Source: Pseudomonadota bacterium
GTDB lineage: Bacteria; Pseudomonadota; Gammaproteobacteria; Burkholderiales; Burkholderiaceae
Assembly (NCBI GenBank): GCA_023441105.1
Contig: JAEZQX010000417.1
Coordinates: 1-10,240 of the forward strand
Reading direction: 5' to 3'
Length of the DNA: 10,240 bases
The position numbers were made by a program, and so were the translations under genes. The notes beneath the pieces were generated by a model. It was not told the origin of the DNA. It did no database searches and was given only the letters and a program-made list of their open reading frames with translations. This document shows, piece after piece, positions 5,881-10,240 of the stretch; within the stretch, counting starts at the first letter, position 1; each line of letters starts with the position of its first letter.

Positions 5881-6740
5881 TAGACCACGATGTAGAGCAA
5901 CAGCCACACCACGTCCACGAAGTGCCAGTACCACGCTGCCCCTTCGAACGCGAAGTGATGCTCGGGCGTGAAATGGCCCTTGATGAGCCTGGCCAGTACC
6001 ACCGACAGCATCAAGGCGCCGACCGTCACGTGGAAGCCGTGGAAGCCGGTGAGCATGAAGAACGTCGAACCGAAGATGCCCGAGCTCAGGCGCAGGTTCA
6101 GGTCGCGGTAGGCATGGATGTACTCGTAGGCCTGGAACGCCATGAACAGCGCGCCCAGCGCGATGGTGAGGAACATCCAGAAGATCGTCTTGCTGCGATG
6201 GTTGTCCTTCAACGCATGATGCGCGATGGTCAACGTGACGCCCGAGCTGAGCAGCAACGCGGTGTTGATGGTCGGAATCGGCCACGGCCCGATCGTCTGG
6301 AACGGCTCGATGGTGCCGGCCGGACCCTGGTTGGGCCAGGACGCGCCGAAGTCGGGCCACAGGAACTGCTTGTGGTCCAGGTCGCCGAGCCACGGCATCG
6401 CGACCACACGGGAGTAGTACAACGCGCCGAAGAAGGCGGCGAAGAACATCACCTCCGAGAAGATGAACCAGCTCATGCTCCAGCGGTAGGAGGTGTCGAC
6501 CCGCTGGTTGTAGAGCCCGCCCTCCGACTCGCGCGCCGCATCGCCGAACCAGCCGAACAGCGTATAGATCAGCAGTGCACCGAAGACGGCGAACAGGTAC
6601 GGCCCCCAGGCCGCGCGATTGACCCAACCCGCCATCGACCGCCCGAAGGCCAGCAGTGCGCAGGAGCCGACGGCCGGCCACTTGGAAGGATGGGGGACGA
6701 AGTAGTACGGCGCGTGAGAGGTGTGCGAGCTTGCGCTCAT
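5871..6740 (-). CDS. ctaE: Cytochrome c oxidase subunit III
   Basis: This 289-residue subunit is the third core subunit of the aa3-type oxidase; it binds lipid near the D-channel entrance and stabilises subunit I. It has seven hydrophobic helices in the usual layout, with family signatures SWFIFSEVMFFAAFF (acidic residue in helix III), TLTIAHHALK, AYEYIHA, FFMLTGFHGFHVTVG and the C-terminal WYWHFVDVVWLLLYI. Length is normal for the long bacterial form. The start ATG at 6740 has AGGAG 8 bases upstream. It follows the DUF2970 gene by 51 bases and is the last gene of the structural operon. Its TGA stop lies inside a small inverted repeat that begins the downstream hairpin cluster. Confidence 0.97.
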   Translation of the reverse strand: MSASSHTSHAPYYFVPHPSKWPAVGSCALLAFGRSMAGWVNRAAWGPYLFAVFGALLIYTLFGWFGDAARESEGGLYNQRVDTSYRWSMSWFIFSEVMFFAAFFGALYYSRVVAMPWLGDLDHKQFLWPDFGASWPNQGPAGTIEPFQTIGPWPIPTINTALLLSSGVTLTIAHHALKDNHRSKTIFWMFLTIALGALFMAFQAYEYIHAYRDLNLRLSSGIFGSTFFMLTGFHGFHVTVGALMLSVVLARLIKGHFTPEHHFAFEGAAWYWHFVDVVWLLLYIVVYWV

Positions 6741-6791
6741 GGGGAAGTCTCCTGGAGAAACCGTGATCTGCCTGGTCGGACCGGTCGTAGT

Positions 6792-7052
6792 CTAGCCGGC
6801 ACCGCCGACAGCCCACCGCACGATGAACAACAAGCTGGTGACGAACACCGCGGCGCACACGATGGCCACGATGATCAGGTGGATGGGATTGAGGTTGGCG
6901 ATGTCGGCCTCGTGGGCGCCGCGGGCGCGGATCCCGAGCAACGCCCAGCCCACCGCCTTGAGCGTCTGCAGCAGCGAACCCCGCCGCGCATGCGGCCGGT
7001 CGCGGCGCTCCTCCGCCGGCATGCCGTGATGCGAGTCGCGGACGCCGGTCAT
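6792..7052 (-). CDS. DUF2970 small membrane protein
   Basis: This 86-residue protein has a charged, His/Arg-rich N-terminal third, a segment LLQTLKAVGWALLGIRA, and one clear C-terminal membrane helix at about 58-80 (HLIIVAIVCAAVFVTSLLFIV). The core matches the DUF2970 family, which is typically found between ctaG and ctaE in betaproteobacteria. The ATG at 7052 overlaps the ctaG stop in an ATGA, and GGGAGG lies 6 bases upstream, so this start is well supported even though the frame is open much further. The function is not known. Location suggests a small oxidase-associated or assembly protein. Confidence 0.9.
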   Translation of the reverse strand: MTGVRDSHHGMPAEERRDRPHARRGSLLQTLKAVGWALLGIRARGAHEADIANLNPIHLIIVAIVCAAVFVTSLLFIVRWAVGGAG

Positions 7053-7663
7053 GACCGACCTCCCTCGACCGTAACCGGCGCCTTGCCGACCGCGCCGGCA
7101 ACGTCGAAGAAGGTGTAGGACAAGGTGATGGTGCCGACTTCGCCGGGCAGCTTCGGATCGATCACGAAGACCACCGGGAAACGCCGTGATTCGTTGCCCT
7201 CGAGCGTCTGCTGCTGGAAGCAGAAGCATTCCAGCTTGCGGAAGTAGCGGCCGCCGATCTCGGGCGCATAGCTGGGGATCGCCTGGCCTGCCTTCGGCTG
7301 GTCCGCGGTGTTCACCAGCTCGTACTCCACCGTGGCCAGCTGGCCCGGATGGACATCCAGCGAGCGTACCGCCGGCTTGAATTGCCACGGGCCGTGGCGG
7401 TTGGCGTCGAATTCGATGCGGACGGTGCGCGACGTGTCCACCTGCGTGCTCTTGGCGAACGACTCGGCGCTCTCGTCACGCTTGGTGAGGCTGTTGATCC
7501 CGGTCAAGTCGCAGATGGCGTTGTAGAGCGGGATCATCGCCCAGCCGAAGCCGAACATCATCAGCGCCAGCAAAGCGAGCTTGCCCATCATCGGCAGGTT
7601 GCGGCCTCTGGACGCGCCTGCCGCGGCGGGCTGGCCGGAGGCGTTCTGGGGGTCGGTGGACAT
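7049..7663 (-). CDS. ctaG: Cytochrome c oxidase assembly protein CtaG (Cox11)
   Basis: This 204-residue Cox11-family copper chaperone delivers copper to the CuB site of subunit I. It has one N-terminal membrane helix at about 28-47 followed by the signature MIPLYNAICDLTG (Cys51). A periplasmic beta-rich domain carries the copper-binding CFCF motif at 146-149 (KLECFCFQQQTL). Other family landmarks are the WQFKP stretch and IDPKLPGEVGTITLSYTFF. Length is typical. The ATG at 7663 lies 23 bases after the small assembly gene, with only a purine-rich AGAGAAG directly before it. Its end overlaps the DUF2970 start by four bases, as in a polycistronic unit. Confidence 0.97.
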   Translation of the reverse strand: MSTDPQNASGQPAAAGASRGRNLPMMGKLALLALMMFGFGWAMIPLYNAICDLTGINSLTKRDESAESFAKSTQVDTSRTVRIEFDANRHGPWQFKPAVRSLDVHPGQLATVEYELVNTADQPKAGQAIPSYAPEIGGRYFRKLECFCFQQQTLEGNESRRFPVVFVIDPKLPGEVGTITLSYTFFDVAGAVGKAPVTVEGGRS

Positions 7664-7686
7664 CTTCTCTACTGCTGCGGCTCTTG

Positions 7687-7836
7687 CTAGTTGAACAGGA
7701 GGCGGTTGACGATCACGCCGACGAAGAACACCAGGGCGATCGACAGCAGGACCAGCGCGGTGCGCAGGTTGCTGCGTCCACCGCCCGGGCTGCCCGGCTT
7801 CCCGGGAAGCTCGCGGTCATCGTCGCCCTGCGCCAT
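7687..7836 (-). CDS. Cytochrome oxidase small assembly protein
   Basis: This 49-residue frame encodes a polar, Gly/Pro-rich N-terminus (MAQGDDDRELPGKPGSPGGG) followed by RSNLRTALVLLSIALVFF and a single membrane helix ending in VNRLLFN. Both the helix and the position between ctaD and ctaG match the tiny 'cytochrome oxidase small assembly protein' found in betaproteobacterial cox operons. The stop TAG at 7687 is firm. The start is not: ATG at 7836, ATG at 7845 (adds MAG) and GTG at 7860 are all in frame, and none has well-spaced ribosome-binding sequence. It is probably translated as part of the ctaD-ctaG transcript. The molecular role is not visible from the sequence. Confidence 0.82.
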   Translation of the reverse strand: MAQGDDDRELPGKPGSPGGGRSNLRTALVLLSIALVFFVGVIVNRLLFN

Positions 7837-7920
7837 GCCTGCCATTGCCTGTCGTGTCACGTCGGTCGATACGGTCCTTGCCGTTGTCCTTGCCTGCCCG
7901 CTCGGCTTTCATTGGCTTGC

Positions 7921-7957
7921 GGGCCGGCTGCCGCGGCGAGCGTCCCGCCGCGGGCCC
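7921..7957. repeat. Strong hairpin in the ctaD-small assembly gene spacer
   Basis: Perfect 8-base arms CCGCGGCG (7931-7938) and CGCCGCGG (7946-7953) flank a 7-base loop, with further outer pairing of GGGCC (7921-7925) to GGCCC (7953-7957). It begins 11 bases after the ctaD stop on the transcript strand. There is no T-tract, so it is more likely an mRNA-stabilising or partial-attenuation structure than a terminator. The genes beyond it belong to the same operon. Confidence 0.55.
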
Positions 7958-7968
7958 ACTGTCGCTGC

Positions 7969-9567
7969 CTACTTGATCACCGGCGGGGTCTCGAAGGTGT
8001 GGAACGGCGCCGGCGACGGCAGCGTCCATTCGAGCCCGTGCGCGGCCTGCCACGGATTGTCCGCGGCCTTGGGGCCGCCCTTGATGCACTTGATCACCGC
8101 CGCCAGGAAGATCAGCTGCGACAGGCCGAAGCCGAACGCGCCGATGGTGGCGATCATGTTGTAGTCCGCGAACTGCATCGGGTAGTCCGCATAGCGCCGC
8201 GGCATGCCGGCCAGACCGAGGAAGTGCATCGGGAAGAAGGTGACGTTGAAGGTCACCATCGACGCCCAGAAGTGCCACTGGGCCAGCTTCTCGTCGTACA
8301 TGTGGCCGGTCCACTTGGGCAGCCAGTAATAGGTGCCGGCGAAGAGCGCGAACAGCGAGCCGGCCACCAGCACATAGTGGAAGTGCGCCACCACGTAGTA
8401 GGTGTCGTGCAGCACGATGTCCAGCGGAGCCGCCGCGAGGATGACCCCGGTGATGCCGCCGATGGTGAAGACGATGATGAAGCCGAGGGCGAACAGCATC
8501 GGCGCTTCGAAGGTCAGCGAGCCGCGCCACATGGTGGCGATCCAGTTGAAGATCTTCACGCCGGTGGGCACCGCGATCAGCATCGTCGCGTACATGAAGA
8601 ACAGCTGGCCGGTCACCGGCATGCCGGTGGTGAACATGTGGTGCGCCCACACGATGAACGACAGCAGCGCGATCGCCGACGTGGCATACACCATCGAGCT
8701 GTAGCCGAACAGCCGCTTGCGCGAGAACGTCGGGATGATCTCGGAGACGATGCCGAACGCCGGCAGGATCATGATGTAGACCTCGGGATGCCCGAAGAAC
8801 CAGAAGATGTGCTGGTACATCACCGGGTCGCCGCCGCCGGCGGCGTTGAAGAAGCTGGTGCCGAAATGGCGGTCGGTCAGGACCATGGTGATGGCACCCG
8901 CCAGCACCGGCATCACCGCGATCAGCAGGTAGGCGGTGATCAGCCAGGTCCAGCAGAACATCGGCATCTTCATCAGCGTCATCCCCGGCGCGCGCATGTT
9001 GAGGATGGTGGTGATGATGTTGATGGAGCCCATGATGGAGCTCGCGCCCATGATGTGCAGCGCGAAGATCCCGAGGTCCATGCCGGGGCCCATCTGGACC
9101 GACAGCGGCGCATAGATCGTCCAGCCGGCGGCCGTGGCCCCGCCGGGGACGAAGTAGGAAGCGACCAGCAGGATGCCGGCGACGGGCAGCAGCCAGAAGC
9201 TGAAGTTGTTCATCCGCGCGAAGGCCATGTCGCCGGCGCCGATCATCATCGGGATCTGCCAGTTGGCGAATCCGACGAAGGCCGGCATGATGGCGCCGAA
9301 CACCATCAGCAGGCCGTGCATCGTGGTCAGCTGGTTGAAGAACTCCGGCCGCAGGAACTGCAGGCCCGGCTGGAAGAGCTCGGTGCGCAGCGCCAGCGCA
9401 TTGACGCCGCCGAGAAGGAACATGGTGAACGAGAACCACAGGTACATCGTGCCGATGTCCTTGTGGTTGGTCGCGAACAGCCACCGGCGCCAGCCGGTCG
9501 GGTGATGCTCGTGTCCATGGGCGTCGTGCCCATGAACGTCGTGTTGACCGATTACTGCGCTCATCAT
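7969..9567 (-). CDS. ctaD: Cytochrome c oxidase subunit I (aa3-type)
   Basis: This 532-residue catalytic subunit has twelve expected helices and all heme and copper ligands: His84 (TMHG, heme a), His260 and Tyr264 in GHPEVY (CuB and the cross-linked Tyr), His309/His310 in WAHHMF (CuB), and His395 (heme a3) and His397 (heme a) in VVAHFHYV. Glu262 in GHPE marks an A1-type oxidase. D-channel Asp113 and Asn120 ([10 protein letters not shown]) and K-channel Lys338 (PTGVK) are also present, so it should be a normal proton pump. The N-terminus is His-rich ([14 protein letters not shown]) before the conserved [12 protein letters not shown]. Two ATGs are adjacent; GGAG is 4 bases from the one at 9567 and 7 from the one at 9564, so 9564 may be the true start. 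It follows coxB by 32 bases. Confidence 0.98.
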   Translation of the reverse strand: MMSAVIGQHDVHGHDAHGHEHHPTGWRRWLFATNHKDIGTMYLWFSFTMFLLGGVNALALRTELFQPGLQFLRPEFFNQLTTMHGLLMVFGAIMPAFVGFANWQIPMMIGAGDMAFARMNNFSFWLLPVAGILLVASYFVPGGATAAGWTIYAPLSVQMGPGMDLGIFALHIMGASSIMGSINIITTILNMRAPGMTLMKMPMFCWTWLITAYLLIAVMPVLAGAITMVLTDRHFGTSFFNAAGGGDPVMYQHIFWFFGHPEVYIMILPAFGIVSEIIPTFSRKRLFGYSSMVYATSAIALLSFIVWAHHMFTTGMPVTGQLFFMYATMLIAVPTGVKIFNWIATMWRGSLTFEAPMLFALGFIIVFTIGGITGVILAAAPLDIVLHDTYYVVAHFHYVLVAGSLFALFAGTYYWLPKWTGHMYDEKLAQWHFWASMVTFNVTFFPMHFLGLAGMPRRYADYPMQFADYNMIATIGAFGFGLSQLIFLAAVIKCIKGGPKAADNPWQAAHGLEWTLPSPAPFHTFETPPVIK

Positions 9568-9599
9568 CTGACTCCGTTGAATCCTTGCATCCCCGACCG

Positions 9600-10240
9600 C
9601 TACTTGCGCGCGGCCGCGATTTCCTTGGGCTGGACCAGGTTGTCCTCGGCCTTGTTACCGAAGCTGTTGCGGGTGTAGGTGATGACCGCCGCAATCTCGG
9701 TGTCCGAAAGCTGCTTGAACGAGGCCATTGCCGTGGGCTTGCCGTCCTTCACCACGCCGTTGAGCAGGATGTGGATCTGCTCGTCCTGCGGACCCAGCAC
9801 CTTGGGCGACTTGGCCAGCGCCGGGAAGGCGCCCGGCACGCCCTGGCCGTTGGCCTGGTGGCAGGCGACGCAGTTGGCGCCATAGACCTTCTCGCCGCGG
9901 GCGACCAGGCCGGGAACGTCCCACTCCTTGTTCGGGTCGTCGGCCTTGGCGAGCATCAGCTTGCGCTGTTCGTCGACCCAGGCCTTGTAGTCGGCTTCGG
10001 ACTTGACGTCCACCACGATCGGCATGAACGCGTGGTCCTTGCCGCACAGCTCGTAGCACTGGCCGCGGAAGGTGCCGACCCGTTCGGCGCGGAACCAGGT
10101 GTCGCGCACGAAACCGGGGATGGCATCCTGCTTGACGCCGAAGCTCGGCACGCCCCAGGCGTGGATGACGTCGTTGGCGGTCACGACGACGCGGATCTTC
10201 TTGTTGACCGGCACCACCAGCGGATTGTCGACCTCCATCA
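9600..10240 (-). CDS. ctaC: Cytochrome c oxidase subunit II with C-terminal cytochrome c domain (5' end cut by window)
   Basis: Only the C-terminal part (about 213 residues) is in the window; the frame runs off the right edge, and the Met codon at 10238 is internal. The first half is the cupredoxin CuA domain: His in [20 protein letters not shown], then [13 protein letters not shown] with the two Cys, His and Met ligands. After a linker comes a class I cytochrome c domain with the heme site CVACH and a likely axial Met in [12 protein letters not shown]. The domain is exported, accepts electrons from a cytochrome c and passes them via CuA to subunit I. A fused heme c domain on subunit II is common in betaproteobacteria and gives a caa3-like enzyme. 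It is the first of the cox genes visible and precedes ctaD by 32 bases. Confidence 0.96.
   Translation of the reverse strand, partial: MEVDNPLVVPVNKKIRVVVTANDVIHAWGVPSFGVKQDAIPGFVRDTWFRAERVGTFRGQCYELCGKDHAFMPIVVDVKSEADYKAWVDEQRKLMLAKADDPNKEWDVPGLVARGEKVYGANCVACHQANGQGVPGAFPALAKSPKVLGPQDEQIHILLNGVVKDGKPTAMASFKQLSDTEIAAVITYTRNSFGNKAEDNLVQPKEIAAARK

Noticed and set aside
3689..5971. A 760-codon open frame on the plus strand
   Set aside because: It runs antisense through ctaA, the SCO-like gene, SURF1, the DUF2909 gene and the end of ctaE. Its translation is Arg/Pro/Ala-rich low complexity with no family motif, as expected for the antisense of GC-rich genes.
5716..7101. A 461-codon minus-strand frame over ctaE
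   Set aside because: ctaE in the neighbouring frame has all subunit III motifs, helices and a good ribosome-binding site. The longer frame is a GC-driven shadow.
7817..7912. A 31-codon ATG frame between ctaD and the small assembly gene
   Set aside because: It is too short and compositionally plain to call as a gene, has no ribosome-binding site, and overlaps the better-supported 49-residue gene. It is kept only as a point within the spacer finding.
7684..9678. A 664-codon open frame on the plus strand
   Set aside because: It is antisense to ctaD and its neighbours. The product is an extreme His/Arg/Asp/Glu/Gln-rich composition, which is the mirror of a membrane protein's codons and not a real protein.
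1..10240. Search for tRNA or rRNA genes, CRISPR arrays, insertion sequences and phage genes
   Set aside because: No cloverleaf-like segment, regularly spaced repeats, transposase motif or terminal inverted repeats with target duplication were seen. Nearly all of the sequence is accounted for by the genes listed.

Overview
The window is a GC-rich proteobacterial chromosome segment. It is almost entirely the aa3-type cytochrome c oxidase (complex IV) locus, with its assembly and heme A synthesis genes. The gene set points to a betaproteobacterium, most likely of the order Burkholderiales: coxB with a C-terminal cytochrome c domain, ctaD, a tiny cytochrome oxidase small assembly protein, ctaG/cox11, a DUF2970 protein, ctaE, a DUF2909 twin-transmembrane protein, SURF1, a SCO-like membrane protein, ctaA, ctaB and SCO1. 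This placement rests on family knowledge and base composition; no search was run.

Nearly all genes read on the minus strand, so the biological order runs from right to left. At the right edge is the 3' part of ctaC/coxB (9600-10240, cut by the window). It is followed by ctaD (7969-9567), a 49-residue small assembly protein (7687-7836), ctaG (7049-7663), a DUF2970 gene (6792-7052) and ctaE (5871-6740). This structural-gene block ends in a 309-base spacer (5562-5870). The spacer holds a cluster of strong hairpins and a clear Rho-independent terminator on the minus strand (5640-5665).

A small gene on the plus strand (DUF2909, about 5352-5561) sits between the two minus-strand blocks, back to back with the second one. 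The second block is a tightly packed assembly operon: SURF1 (4506-5318), a SCO-like CxxxC membrane protein (3824-4528), ctaA heme A synthase (2758-3831), ctaB heme O synthase (1864-2754) and SCO1 (1229-1864). Gaps within it run from +3 to -23 bases, and two of its genes use GTG or TTG starts.

Together the genes supply the three catalytic core subunits, the copper inserters for CuB (CtaG) and CuA (SCO1), the heme B to O to A pathway (CtaB, CtaA), and the heme a or assembly factor SURF1. The leftmost gene (1-945, minus strand, cut by the left edge) is separate in function. It encodes a membrane-anchored long coiled coil with a C-terminal helix-hairpin-helix domain.

No RNA gene, insertion sequence, CRISPR array or phage feature was seen. 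The parts most worth a second look are the hairpin cluster after ctaE, the uncharacterised SCO-like protein, the divergent DUF2909 gene whose body must overlap the promoter region of the assembly operon, and the hairpin-containing spacer after ctaD.
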